Assembly (NCBI RefSeq): GCF_018687635.1
Contig: NZ_CP061300.1
Coordinates: 620,001-684,000, forward strand
From: Polynucleobacter sp. MWH-Braz-FAM2G
Lineage (GTDB): Bacteria > Pseudomonadota > Gammaproteobacteria > Burkholderiales > Burkholderiaceae
Length of the DNA: 64,000 bases
Reading direction: 5' to 3'
In this document: positions 25,697 to 34,296 of the stretch, piece after piece
Layout: each line of letters starts with the position of its first letter
How positions within the stretch are numbered: position 1 is the stretch's first letter
Made by a program: the position numbers and the translations under genes
Notes under the pieces: model-generated
What the model was told of the DNA's origin: nothing
What the model saw: only the letters and a program-made list of their open reading frames with translations
The model's database searches: none

Positions 25697-26674
25697 ATGA
25701 CTAAGCCCACACAATTCATCAGGATATTGCTGCTTAGTGCAGCGGTATTTTTGACAATTAATTCAGTGAGAGCCGCATTTCCTGAGAAACCAATCAAGAT
25801 CATTATTGGTTTTCCTGCGGGAGGTCCTTTGGATGCTCATATTCGACTTCTAGTAGACAAGCTTCAGTCTTCTTTGGGGCAGCCCGTCATCATTGATTAC
25901 AAAGCTGGGGCAGGGGGTGCAGTTGGGGCTCAGTTTGTGATGCAATCTCCGCCTGATGGTTATACATTGTTATTGGCAAACACTGGAACAATGGTTATTA
26001 ATCCAGCGATTTATACCAAGTCACCTTATGACACCTTAAAAGATTTTCAACCTATTGCGAGAACTGCTCAGCAACCATTGGTGTTAATTGTGAATCAAGA
26101 TGTTCCCGCAAATTCCTTGCGAGAATTTATTGCTTACGCAAAAGCAAACCCTGGTAAGTTGAATTACGGATCCGCAGGTAATGGTGGCATTTCTCATTTG
26201 GTGCCGGAGATGCTCAAGAGTGAAACTGGGATATTCATGGTGCACATTCCTTTTAAAGGGAGTGCACCTGCTTTCACTGATTTGATCGCAGGTCATGTGC
26301 AATTTATGGCAGAGTCTGTTCCTCAAGCCGCTAACTATGCTAAACAAGGTAAAGTCAAGGCGCTTGCCGTCACTAGCGCAAAGCGCAATCCTGCTTTGCC
26401 CAATACGCCAACTGTCATTGAAACTGGTGTGGCTAATTTAGATGTTGTAGGTTTCTATGGAATTTTGGCTCCAAAAGGAACGCCCCCCGAAGCAGTAAAC
26501 AAACTTAGTAGCGCATTTAAAGAAACGCTTGAGTCGCAGGATGTGCAAAAAAAGATGATCGATCAGGGGGCTGATCCCGCCTATTTAAATGCAGATCAAT
26601 TTACCAAGTTTCTTGCTCAAGAAATGCCTCGTTGGGCAAAAGCAGTTAAACAAGCGGGTGCAAAGCTCGACTAA
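25697..26674 (+). CDS. Bug-family periplasmic solute receptor (TctC-like)
   Basis: A 325-residue tripartite tricarboxylate transporter receptor. Signal peptide about 1-26 (ending VRA-AF), then the family motif PEKPIKIIIGFPAGGPLDAHIR, the ligand loop GAGGAVGAQFV, DGYTLLLANTGTM and the C-terminal FLAQEMPRWAKAVKQAGAK. An upstream ATG at 25676 is in frame, but the signal peptide fits the one at 25697. No TctA/TctB permease genes are adjacent. Ligand not determinable, usually a carboxylate. Confidence 0.9.
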   Translation: MTKPTQFIRILLLSAAVFLTINSVRAAFPEKPIKIIIGFPAGGPLDAHIRLLVDKLQSSLGQPVIIDYKAGAGGAVGAQFVMQSPPDGYTLLLANTGTMVINPAIYTKSPYDTLKDFQPIARTAQQPLVLIVNQDVPANSLREFIAYAKANPGKLNYGSAGNGGISHLVPEMLKSETGIFMVHIPFKGSAPAFTDLIAGHVQFMAESVPQAANYAKQGKVKALAVTSAKRNPALPNTPTVIETGVANLDVVGFYGILAPKGTPPEAVNKLSSAFKETLESQDVQKKMIDQGADPAYLNADQFTKFLAQEMPRWAKAVKQAGAKLD

Positions 26675-26688
26675 TCACTATTGGTTAA

Positions 26689-27078
26689 TTAGTTCGGCTG
26701 ATTTCTCATCCAATCTGCTGTATTGAAAAATGATTCCTCTAATTGCTTTGCGACATTCCCAGATATTCCACAATCCTCAAGGGCTTTGTACATGCAGGCC
26801 AACCATTGATCTCGCTCTTTTAGGCCAATCTTGAAAGGTAAGTGACGTGCCCTCAACATAGGGTGCCCATATTTGGGGGAATAGATATCTGGACCCCCCA
26901 TCCAACCAGTAAGGAAAAATTTGAGTTTTTCTCTTGAACCAGAAAGGTCTTGAGGGTGCATGACGCGTAAATCATTAAAAATTGGCTCTAAAGCCATTAA
27001 ATCGTAGAAACGATCGACTAATTCATCGATTTTATCGATGCCCCCAATGGCGTCATAAATAGATTGTCGTTCCGTCAT
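26689..27078 (-). CDS. truncated haemoglobin, group II
   Basis: A 129-residue 2-on-2 globin. The proximal His is His79 in RARHLPF, Trp92 at position G8 (RDQWLACM) marks group II, and Phe24/Tyr25 lie at the B-helix distal site. The N-terminal YDAIGGIDKIDELVDRFYD is the usual helix A/B sequence. Group II proteins bind O2 and detoxify NO or peroxide in the cytoplasm. It converges with the Bug gene with a 14-base gap. Confidence 0.92.
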   Translation of the reverse strand: MTERQSIYDAIGGIDKIDELVDRFYDLMALEPIFNDLRVMHPQDLSGSREKLKFFLTGWMGGPDIYSPKYGHPMLRARHLPFKIGLKERDQWLACMYKALEDCGISGNVAKQLEESFFNTADWMRNQPN

Positions 27079-27193
27079 ATTGTCATTTTAATGCCTTAAA
27101 TTGGGGGAATTGGCAGTATGCCAATTTCGGTATAGAGTTGAACATGGAAGCCTAGTTAATCCTAAATTAACCTTATTTATCAGGAGAGTTGTG

Positions 27194-27712
27194 ATGGACG
27201 CAAAAGATCTTCAAAAATGGCAACAAGAGAAGGCCAAGGAATTATTTGATTACTCGCATAAATTATTGGATGCAGCAAAACAATTAAGTGAGCACCACAT
27301 TGCCGAGATGGAGTGGGGCATGAAAAATGCTCTTGATAGCGCTAAGTCCGCAGCTAAAAACGATCTAGAGAAATTAAAAGCATTGCAAGAAGAAGCTGCT
27401 AAAGAAGCTGCTAAGCGTGCTGCTGTTTATCAAAAGAAAGTCAAATCAGTATTAAAAGATATTGGTGAGAGTGCTGCTGATGAAACAGAAAAGCATCTTG
27501 AGAAAGTTCGTAGTTCTTTAGTAGGCTGGTTGGAAGATGCGGAGAATAAATTACCATCTCATGCTGACAAGCTCTCCAAAGTGGTAAATGAAATGTCCAC
27601 CACAGGTCAGAAGATGTTTAAGGAAGGACGTCGTATAGTCAATCAAGTAGCAGATGCTGCCGAAAAGAATCTCGATGACTTAGTTAAGAAATCCTCTGGC
27701 TCTAAAAAGTAG
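27194..27712 (+). CDS. phasin-like protein
   Basis: A 172-residue, largely alpha-helical, Lys/Glu/Ala-rich protein. It starts MDAKDLQKWQQEKAKELFDY and has heptad-like coiled-coil character throughout, as in phasins that coat polyhydroxybutyrate granules. The start at 27194 (after CAGGAGAG) is preferred to the in-frame 27101 start, whose extra 31 residues are not phasin-like. The family call rests on composition and pattern, not on a catalytic motif. bdhA at 4820 fits a PHB-using cell. It ends at a strong terminator. Confidence 0.65.
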   Translation: MDAKDLQKWQQEKAKELFDYSHKLLDAAKQLSEHHIAEMEWGMKNALDSAKSAAKNDLEKLKALQEEAAKEAAKRAAVYQKKVKSVLKDIGESAADETEKHLEKVRSSLVGWLEDAENKLPSHADKLSKVVNEMSTTGQKMFKEGRRIVNQVADAAEKNLDDLVKKSSGSKK

Positions 27713-27752
27713 ACTGATTCGCCTAGTTTTTCTTCTTAGTGTTGGATATTTA

Positions 27753-27784
27753 AAAAAACCGCCTCAAAATAGAGGCGGTTTTTA
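27753..27784. terminator. intrinsic terminator, bidirectional
   Basis: AAAAACCGCCTC and GAGGCGGTTTTT arms around a short AAAATA loop; T-runs on both strands. It ends the phasin gene and the convergent Trp-rich protein gene, whose stop it overlaps. Confidence 0.88.
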
Positions 27785-28003
27785 TTTCCAGCCCTGCAGC
27801 CATAACTCGCTATTGCTTAGATCACGCCATGCAATGAGCGTAGTTTTTTTGGAGTAGACCGCTTCAATTTCCACAAACTCAATTTTTTCGTTAGGGGGCT
27901 CTGGAAGAATAACCTTGCTGACCAAAAAATGCTTTTGCTTGGCAATTGGTTTTACTGCCGTCCATTTAGTAAGGAGTAATTTCTTGGGACTTAGTCTATT
28001 CAT
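27782..28003 (-). CDS. TIGR02450-family Trp-rich small protein
   Basis: A 73-residue protein beginning NRLSPKKLLLTKWTAVKPIA and ending WRDLSNSELWLQGWK, the pattern of the conserved tryptophan-rich TIGR02450 family of small soluble proteins with unknown function. The N-terminal SPKKLL-SKWT block and the C-terminal WR-L-W-QGW block are its hallmark. It directly abuts the lipoprotein gene upstream with no gap, so the two are probably translated together. Confidence 0.8.
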   Translation of the reverse strand: MNRLSPKKLLLTKWTAVKPIAKQKHFLVSKVILPEPPNEKIEFVEIEAVYSKKTTLIAWRDLSNSELWLQGWK

Positions 28004-28321
28004 TTATAAGGCGCTGCACTGATATTCTTGACCTTTGCTCTGAAGCAATCCTGAGGCAGGAGTAAAGATGGTGCTCGATTGATTAATCTGAGCTGGGCAC
28101 TGAAGATCAAAGTAGCTGAGATTCCCAAGGCTACCGCAGTAATCCAATCTACTATCTTTAAATTCCATTTTGGCTTTGCGAAGAACCATGGGAATCTTAG
28201 ATTCAGAGGAGGAGTTGCAGCTCCAACTGGTATAGGTTTCTCGTTCGCAGGCGCAGAGCCCAAGCAGGATGGTGAAGCAGGCTATCAGGCGAATAGGAGG
28301 AAGTTTTCCAATCGGGCGCAT
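28004..28321 (-). CDS. putative small lipoprotein
   Basis: A 105-residue protein with an N-terminal signal (about 7-24) ending LLGLCACERE; Cys25 (LCAC) or Cys23 (LLGLC) could be the acylated residue. The mature part has several Cys (CNSS, YCGS, LQCP, YQCS), which may form disulfides in the periplasm. I recognise no family. An overlapping frame (28000-28263) is rejected because this frame has the signal peptide and adjoins the Trp-rich gene exactly. It is divergent from the FAH-fold gene. Confidence 0.6.
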   Translation of the reverse strand: MRPIGKLPPIRLIACFTILLGLCACERETYTSWSCNSSSESKIPMVLRKAKMEFKDSRLDYCGSLGNLSYFDLQCPAQINQSSTIFTPASGLLQSKGQEYQCSAL

Positions 28322-28453
28322 GAGCTAAGGATAGTGAGTTTTCCATAATTCTGCCCAAGATAGAGTTTTGGTATTAATATTTACAACAGATTCTTCGGGA
28401 AATACGCCTTCAGAATAAAGTAAGTAACTAAAACAAAAATACAAGGAGATGCT

Positions 28454-29503
28454 GTGGATACAAATCGGAGAGATGCGCTTAAATTTGGTGCGTCCGCTGC
28501 CATGAGTAGCATGTTAATTTCTAATGCAATTGCTGCTTCAGAAGATCAACCAAAAATTGTAGTTGAGCCTCTAACTGGGAAGGCTGGCTTTAGAGTCGCG
28601 AATTATTTGCCAAAAATGGGTGCGACCTCCAGGTTGGGTTTGGTAACAAATGATGGCATGGTGGTCGATATTCCAGCCGAAGCGGCACGCCAAAAAGTAA
28701 AACTCTCCTTTGATCCAAGCTCAATGATTTCATTAGCGGGCTCAGGCAACCAGGGGTTAATGGAGTTAGCGGTAATATTTAAAGGCCGAGGCAATAATTT
28801 AGCCAATGTGAATCAGGTGATTTTGCTGTCACCGATTCCTAAACCGCAAAGCAATATTTACTGTGTGGGCTGGAATTATCTTGACCATTTTGATGAAGGC
28901 AAAGATAGGCGTGCTGATCAAGGCGTGAAGGAATATCCAAAAGTTCCCGTTCTGTTTACTAAAGGTACCCAGACCATGAATGGTCCATTTGATCCCATTC
29001 CCTATGATGGTAGCTATTCCACCATGATTGATTGGGAGGCTGAGCTGGCCGTAGTTATTGGTAAAAAGGGTAAGAATATTTCCGAAGAGAATGCGATGGA
29101 TTATGTCTTTGGCTATTCCGCTTATAACGACACAACCGCGCGCGACGTACAGCAGAAGCGCCATTCTGGTCAATGGTTTAAAGGAAAGAGCTTGGATGGA
29201 CATGGGCCTATGGGGCCATGGATTGTGACAGCAGGAGGCGTCAATCTGGATGACACTCGCATCATCTGCCGTGTCAATGGCGTTGAGAAGCAAAACGCCA
29301 GTTACAGGCAGATGTATTTCAAGATCCCAGTAGTGATTGCCGAGCTATCGCGGAGTCTAACGTTATTGCCAGGCGACATTATTGCCACTGGTACACCTTC
29401 TGGAGTGGGTTATAGCAGAAAGCCACCGGAGTTTTTGAAGCCTGGCGATATGATGGAAACCGAAATCACTGGTGTTGGCATCATTCGCAATAAAATTGTT
29501 TAA
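28454..29503 (+). CDS. FAH-fold hydrolase with Tat-type signal
   Basis: A 349-residue fumarylacetoacetate-hydrolase-family protein with a GTG start (28454) after AAGGAGA. The N-terminus has NRRDALKFGASAAMSSMLI, a twin-arginine plus hydrophobic segment with cleavage near AIAAS, so it appears exported. The C-terminal catalytic domain has YCVGWNYLDH, the metal-binding DWEAELAVVIGKKGKN with acidic ligands, and GDIIATGTPSGVGYSRKPP, typical of fumarylpyruvate/acylpyruvate hydrolases. Exported members are uncommon, since the fold normally works in the cytoplasm. Substrate unknown. It converges with the rhodanese gene. Confidence 0.82.
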   Translation: MDTNRRDALKFGASAAMSSMLISNAIAASEDQPKIVVEPLTGKAGFRVANYLPKMGATSRLGLVTNDGMVVDIPAEAARQKVKLSFDPSSMISLAGSGNQGLMELAVIFKGRGNNLANVNQVILLSPIPKPQSNIYCVGWNYLDHFDEGKDRRADQGVKEYPKVPVLFTKGTQTMNGPFDPIPYDGSYSTMIDWEAELAVVIGKKGKNISEENAMDYVFGYSAYNDTTARDVQQKRHSGQWFKGKSLDGHGPMGPWIVTAGGVNLDDTRIICRVNGVEKQNASYRQMYFKIPVVIAELSRSLTLLPGDIIATGTPSGVGYSRKPPEFLKPGDMMETEITGVGIIRNKIV

Positions 29504-29541
29504 TTCAGTAATCTAATGCAGCGGCAAGGATGAATTGTTAT

Positions 29542-31131
29542 TTATAGAACCCAGAAGTGATGGGTTCCATCCTTGCCAAGTTGCTCAACTAAACCAAATT
29601 CCCAATCGAGGTAAGCCTGCATCGCTGCGGGGTCGACATTAGTGCCCTCATAAGGACGCTTATAACGGTCTAATGGAGGTGAGGCTAAATGAGTTGGGCC
29701 TTTCTCAAGCTCTAGACCTGACTTAATCCATGCATTATTTCCGCCTTCCAAAACAAGTACTTCAGCTTTAGTGAGTGCTTGTAATTCTTTAGCGGCAAAA
29801 AGGCTCAATTCTGATGGCGAGCTGGTAATAATGTAACGGTCGACCTGAGGAATTTTTTTGATTGCTTGGGAAAGTTCTGATCGCAAGGCATACCAACTGC
29901 CAGGGATATGTCCTTTTACATAATTTGCATGCGTGCTGAAATCAATCGCAATCGTATTGCTATCTGTTTTGAGCCAATGAGAAACCGTAAGCGCATCTAT
30001 GCTCTCTACTTTTGGTAAGGGTGGTAAAGGTGTTTGCCAAATCCCTTTTTCGGTGAGATCAGCAATCTTGACTCCGTCTAGAACATATATATCCCATGCC
30101 ATTTGTGCTAACCAAGATGCTGGCATGTTTGCTCTTACGCCGCGACCGCTTGGATCTACTAAAACTACTCGAGCGCCACGTACCGGAGCCACCATCTCGG
30201 TTTCTTGAACTAGCTGTCCACCAGGTACCGACCTGAAACCTGGAAGATGGCCTGCTTCAAATTCTTCCGGGGTGCGAGTATCGAAAAAGTAGGTAGTGCG
30301 ATCGGATTGTGTTTTCCAGTTTTGAATATCTTCCAGACTGGCGCGTTTCACGCCGGCTTTATCTGCGACGCTACGAGCACGCTGTGCAGCATCATTTTTT
30401 GTGTCTTCACTCACTTCCTGAAATTTTCTGCTTTGACCTTTATCAAGTGCTTGTCCCGCTAAGGTCCAGCCTATCGTGCCATTACGTAGTGCATTTACTT
30501 CATTGGGAATGCCTGCATTAATTAATGATTGTGTGCCAATAATGCTACGTGTTCTGCCAGCACAGTTAACGATGACTTTCGTTTTTGGATTTGGCGCTAA
30601 CTCGGGTAGGCGTAAAACAAGCTCTGCTCCAGGCACGCTGATGCCAGTAGGAATGCTCATTGTGTTGTACTCGTCGAAGCGACGCACATCTACAACTACA
30701 ACATCTTCTTTGCTATCGATTAATTGTTTTACTTCTTGGGCAGATAAAGAGGGGGTGTGTCGTTTGGCTTCAACAAGTTCGCCAAAAGATTTACTTGGAA
30801 CGTTCACATCTTTAAATAATTCGCCGCCTGCTGCTTTCCAGCCTTGCACGCCGCCTTCATATACCGATACATCGGTATAGCCTAGATTGACTAAGCGTTG
30901 CGCAGCTAATAGTGCAAATCCTTCGCCATCATCGAGTGTGACTATGGGCACATTCTTCTTTGGTAACTTCGCAAAAGCATCAATCTCGATTCTAGAAAGA
31001 GGTAGATTCGCTGCGAACAGGGGATGCTCTTGGGCGTGAGGATCTTCTTCGCGTACGTCTAAAAATGCAATCTCTTCTTTATTGAGAAGTTTATTTCTTA
31101 CAAATAAATAGTCTTTGGTCTGAATGGTCAT
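29542..31131 (-). CDS. multi-domain rhodanese-like sulfurtransferase
   Basis: A 529-residue protein of four rhodanese repeats (about 5-110, 125-235, 265-370, 385-495) and a C-terminal tail. Only the second has an active-site loop with a Cys (VIVNCAGRTRS, Cys190); the matching loops of the others read LDDGEGF, VDPSGRG and TSSPSEL. Cys190 is the only Cys I see in the protein, so three domains are probably structural. No signal peptide is apparent, so it is likely cytoplasmic. It lies 28 bases after a Bug receptor gene on the same strand. Confidence 0.88.
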   Translation of the reverse strand: MTIQTKDYLFVRNKLLNKEEIAFLDVREEDPHAQEHPLFAANLPLSRIEIDAFAKLPKKNVPIVTLDDGEGFALLAAQRLVNLGYTDVSVYEGGVQGWKAAGGELFKDVNVPSKSFGELVEAKRHTPSLSAQEVKQLIDSKEDVVVVDVRRFDEYNTMSIPTGISVPGAELVLRLPELAPNPKTKVIVNCAGRTRSIIGTQSLINAGIPNEVNALRNGTIGWTLAGQALDKGQSRKFQEVSEDTKNDAAQRARSVADKAGVKRASLEDIQNWKTQSDRTTYFFDTRTPEEFEAGHLPGFRSVPGGQLVQETEMVAPVRGARVVLVDPSGRGVRANMPASWLAQMAWDIYVLDGVKIADLTEKGIWQTPLPPLPKVESIDALTVSHWLKTDSNTIAIDFSTHANYVKGHIPGSWYALRSELSQAIKKIPQVDRYIITSSPSELSLFAAKELQALTKAEVLVLEGGNNAWIKSGLELEKGPTHLASPPLDRYKRPYEGTNVDPAAMQAYLDWEFGLVEQLGKDGTHHFWVL

Positions 31132-31159
31132 ACTGTCTCTTATTAATTTAATTTTTTTA

Positions 31160-32134
31160 TTAGTCCAACTTGGCGCCTGATTTTTTTACTACCTCGCCCC
31201 AGCGCGTTACCTCTTGATTGATATAGGCCGCCAATTCAGCACGAGTCATTTTGGGAACTGTAGCCCCCATAGATGCCCAACGTTCTTTGATATCGGGTGA
31301 GGCGAGAGCAACCTGCACTTCGGAGCTCATTTTATCGATAATGTCTTTAGGGGTGCCTTTGATTGCCCACATCGCATACCAGCTATTGACGATGAAATTA
31401 GAAATACCAAGTTCTTGAGCTGTTGGCACATTTGGAAATGCATCCACTCTTTTTGATGTGGCTACCGCTACTGCAATGAGTTGGCCATTTTTAATAAATG
31501 GAGCTGCGCCCGCTAAGGTATCAAACATCATATCGACTTGACCAGCGACTAAATCCTGTAAAGCTGGTCCTGTACCTCGGTAGGGAATGTGGGTAATGAA
31601 TAATTTATTTTGTAATTTAAATAATTCACCGGTGAGATGTTGTGAAGTGCCATTACCAGTAGATGCGTAATTATATTTACCAGGATGTTTACGAATTTCC
31701 TCCATGATGGATTTCAAATCATTTTTAGGAAATTTATTGGGATTGACAACAATGACATGAGGTACGCTGCCTATGATGGCGATAGGCTCAAAGTCCTTGG
31801 TGATGTCATATGACAAATTGGTATACATGCTTGGTGCAATGGAGTGATGTACAGCACCAAGAAGCCAGGTATAGCCATCGGGAGCCATTTTTGCTGCAAC
31901 TGCAGCACCGAGGGTGCCCCCAGCACCCCCACGGTTGTCGACCACAATGGAGTCATTTAGCTGGGTGGAGAGCTGTTTGGCCAGAGGGCGTCCAAAAGCG
32001 TCTACAGCGCCACCAGGAGGGAAGGGATTAATAAAGGTAATGGGCTTGCCGGAAGTAGGCCAAGCACTATTTTGGGCATTGGCTGATAGCCCAAACAGGC
32101 TGATAAGCGCTAATAAAAGGATTTTTTTCAGCAT
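31160..32134 (-). CDS. Bug-family periplasmic solute receptor
   Basis: A 324-residue TctC-like receptor with signal peptide (about 1-20, ending ANA-QN), the family motif KPITFINPFPPGGAVDAFGR, DNRGGAGGTLGAAVAA, DGYTWLLGAVHHS and the terminal RWGEVVKKSGAKLD. It precedes the four-rhodanese gene by 28 bases, so the two are probably one operon. No TctA/B genes. The link to a sulfurtransferase hints at a sulfur-containing ligand such as a sulfonate or thiosulfate-like compound, but this is speculative. Confidence 0.9.
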   Translation of the reverse strand: MLKKILLLALISLFGLSANAQNSAWPTSGKPITFINPFPPGGAVDAFGRPLAKQLSTQLNDSIVVDNRGGAGGTLGAAVAAKMAPDGYTWLLGAVHHSIAPSMYTNLSYDITKDFEPIAIIGSVPHVIVVNPNKFPKNDLKSIMEEIRKHPGKYNYASTGNGTSQHLTGELFKLQNKLFITHIPYRGTGPALQDLVAGQVDMMFDTLAGAAPFIKNGQLIAVAVATSKRVDAFPNVPTAQELGISNFIVNSWYAMWAIKGTPKDIIDKMSSEVQVALASPDIKERWASMGATVPKMTRAELAAYINQEVTRWGEVVKKSGAKLD

Positions 32135-32295
32135 TTTGGTGTCCCCAAGTAATTTTTTTGGCTAATAAGGCTATTTTGTCCGAACCCTAGGATATAGGAG
32201 TTATCCCTGATTTAGGGGTCGATTTTCTATGGATTTTATAGGGATATACTGACTTGGCTGTCGGTATGAATAATTCATTGTTAATAGGAGACAAG

Positions 32296-32484
32296 ATGTC
32301 ACAACACGATACATTATTGGCTGCGTTTGAAACATATAAAGCTGAGAACGAAAAGTTTATTGAAAAAGGTATTAAGGCATCTGCAGCGCGCGCACGTAAA
32401 GCATTGCAAGAAATTGCAGGCGCATGCAAAGAACGTCGTAAAGAAATTACTGCTGCAAAAGAGGCGATGGAAGCTAAGAAATAA
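32296..32484 (+). CDS. small basic histone H1-like protein
   Basis: A 62-residue Lys/Ala-rich helical protein starting MSQHDTLLAAFETYKAENEK and containing SAARARKALQEIAGACKERR. The region resembles the Hc1/H1-like small basic proteins of chlamydiae and some proteobacteria, which bind DNA. I start at 32296 because AGGAGA lies eight bases upstream; the in-frame start at 32254 lacks a ribosome site. It is monocistronic, with a strong terminator. Family moderately sure. Confidence 0.6.
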   Translation: MSQHDTLLAAFETYKAENEKFIEKGIKASAARARKALQEIAGACKERRKEITAAKEAMEAKK

Positions 32485-32508
32485 TTCTTACTCTTTACTA
32501 ATTGATAG

Positions 32509-32539
32509 GCCTAGCTTTTACAGCTAGGCTTTTTTCTTT
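32509..32539 (+). terminator. intrinsic terminator of the H1-like gene
   Basis: GCCTAGCT and AGCTAGGC arms around TTTAC are followed by TTTTTTCTTTT. Confidence 0.88.
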
Positions 32540-32564
32540 TAAGACTTCAATTAGAAAACCTAAT

Positions 32565-32870
32565 CTAGGTAGAGATGCCAAATAGGGTCAGCTTCATAGC
32601 TTGATTCCGAATCGGCACTAGAGCTTGGTACTCAGGGCTATTGGCCCAAGCATGCGCACTTTGAGCGTTTGGAAATTCAAGTTCCACATAGGCGGTAAAA
32701 GGGGCGATTTCTAACTCATTCCAGAAAATTTCGGTAATAGTCCCTCGACTTTGGATTGTCCCTTGGTATTTTTCTACCGTTTGCCCAACTTGTCTACGGT
32801 ATTCATCAAAGGCATTGTGGTCCTGCAATTGAATAAGGCCAATCACTTTAGTTGTCTTATAAGTCGTCAT
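32565..32870 (-). CDS. DUF1330 domain protein
   Basis: A 101-residue ferredoxin-like-fold protein of the DUF1330 group: IGLIQLQDHNAFDEYRRQVG, then RGTITEI and YVELEFPNAQSAHAWANSPEYQ, the family's central and C-terminal signature. Related dimeric alpha-beta barrels include monooxygenase-like enzymes, but this family's function is unknown. Single gene between two plus-strand genes. Confidence 0.82.
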   Translation of the reverse strand: MTTYKTTKVIGLIQLQDHNAFDEYRRQVGQTVEKYQGTIQSRGTITEIFWNELEIAPFTAYVELEFPNAQSAHAWANSPEYQALVPIRNQAMKLTLFGIST

Positions 32871-32933
32871 ATATCTTTTGCATCCTTATTCATGCTTGAT
32901 GTGAGCAGTTTATAGCTAGGCTATAGTTTAGGT

Positions 32934-33206
32934 ATGAATACCGAGCAATTTCTGCAGTTACTTCAGGAGGAGGGATTTCCTGAGCCAGTAGAAGTTCAAC
33001 AAATTCCTAATGGATGTTTGGGAATACACACCCATCCTTTTGAGGTGAAGGCCTTGGTAACCAAAGGGAGTATCCAAATACTTCTAGGTGCACAGGCCAC
33101 CAACTATCAAGTTGGAGAGATGTTCCAGTTAGCCTTTGAGCAAGCTCATGCAGAATCTTATGGCCCCGAAGGGGTAATTTATCTTGCCTCTAGAAGATCA
33201 GTTTGA
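32934..33206 (+). CDS. small cupin-domain protein
   Basis: A 90-residue single cupin. The first motif IHTHPFEVKALVTKGSIQI (about 31-49) supplies two His and an acidic ligand; the second is LAFEQAHAESYGPEG with the third His. Such small cupins bind a metal and may act as enzymes or sensors. It overlaps the last 9 bases of selD on the opposite strand. Confidence 0.8.
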   Translation: MNTEQFLQLLQEEGFPEPVEVQQIPNGCLGIHTHPFEVKALVTKGSIQILLGAQATNYQVGEMFQLAFEQAHAESYGPEGVIYLASRRSV

Positions 33207-34262
33207 GATCACTAGAGACTTGTCTTGACGCTTGCTCATTTGACCAATAACGCGAGCACCCAAGAAGTGATGTTGATTAAAAATGTCTAGCACTTGTTTC
33301 ACACTATCAGAACTGCAAGACACCAACAAGCCACCGCTCGTTTGTGGATCAGTTAATAGAGCACGTTGAGCTGGTGTGAAGTTTTCTGGTAGTCCCACTT
33401 CATTGCCATAACTCAGCCAATTACGTTCTGAAGCGCCGGTAATGACTCCGTCGTCAGCTAAGGCTTGTACGTTGGAGAGAAGGGGGACTTGGCTCCAGTC
33501 AATATGGGCAGTACAGTGGGAGCCTCGCGCTAATTCAAGTGTATGACCAGCTAAACCAAATCCCGTGACATCGGTTAATGCGTGTACTCCCGTCAGTTTG
33601 GCTAAATCAGGGCCTGCCGTATTTAACTTGGTGGTGTTGGAAATCATTTCACGATAGCCATCAGAACCTAATAGATCCTTTTTGAGGGCTGCTGATAAAA
33701 CTCCGACACCTAGTGGTTTTCCTAGAATGAGTACATCGCCAGGTTGGGCGCTTGCATTGCTTTTAACGCGTTTAGGATCAACGAGCCCTATCGCCACTAA
33801 ACCATAAATTGGCTCTACAGAATCAATCGTGTGGCCACCAGCAATCGGTATACCTGCACTACGACAAGTTTCTGCCCCGCCTTCTAAAATTCGGGCGATA
33901 GTTTTATTTGAGAGCACCTTAATTGGCATTCCAACTAATGCAAGCGCAAACAACGGTGTTCCACCCATTGCATAAATATCACTAATCGCATTGGTTGCTG
34001 CAATTTTTCCAAAGTCAAATGGATCATCGACGATCGGCATGAAAAAATCTGTGGTTGCTACTATGGCTTGCGACTCGTTAATTTGATAAACGGCAGCATC
34101 ATCAGAGGTTTCTATGCCGATGAGTAATTCCTTTGGAAATGGCAATTGCGGAACATCTTTCAGAATTTCAGAAAGCACGCCAGGTGCAATTTTGCAGCCA
34201 CAACCCCCACCATGCGAGAGGGAGGTAAGGCGTGGTTCGGTATTGAGATTTTGTGTGTTCAT
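33198..34262 (-). CDS. selD: selenide, water dikinase
   Basis: A 354-residue SelD, making selenophosphate from selenide and ATP for selenocysteine or 2-selenouridine synthesis. GGGCGCKIAP has Cys21 and Lys24 aligned with the essential Cys17 and Lys20 of E. coli; the catalytic residue is Cys, not selenocysteine. Also ETSDDAAVYQI, ATTDFFMPIVDDPFDFG and GFGLAGHTLE for ATP/Mg. No selA, selB or mnmH occurs in the window. It is the last gene of transglutaminase-tlpA-selD on the minus strand (gap 34 bases). Confidence 0.93.
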   Translation of the reverse strand: MNTQNLNTEPRLTSLSHGGGCGCKIAPGVLSEILKDVPQLPFPKELLIGIETSDDAAVYQINESQAIVATTDFFMPIVDDPFDFGKIAATNAISDIYAMGGTPLFALALVGMPIKVLSNKTIARILEGGAETCRSAGIPIAGGHTIDSVEPIYGLVAIGLVDPKRVKSNASAQPGDVLILGKPLGVGVLSAALKKDLLGSDGYREMISNTTKLNTAGPDLAKLTGVHALTDVTGFGLAGHTLELARGSHCTAHIDWSQVPLLSNVQALADDGVITGASERNWLSYGNEVGLPENFTPAQRALLTDPQTSGGLLVSCSSDSVKQVLDIFNQHHFLGARVIGQMSKRQDKSLVISN

Positions 34263-34296
34263 ATAACGAGAGTATCAGAAGCGGGAAGATGTGAAC

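Noticed and set aside
28000..28263. Alternative frame of the small lipoprotein
   Set aside because: Lacks a signal peptide and cannot abut the Trp-rich gene; the 28004-28321 frame fits better.
28829..29293. 154-residue minus-strand ORF
   Set aside because: Antisense to the FAH-fold gene; no ribosome site and composition unlike a protein.
30476..30880. 134-residue plus-strand ORF
   Set aside because: Antisense to the rhodanese repeats.
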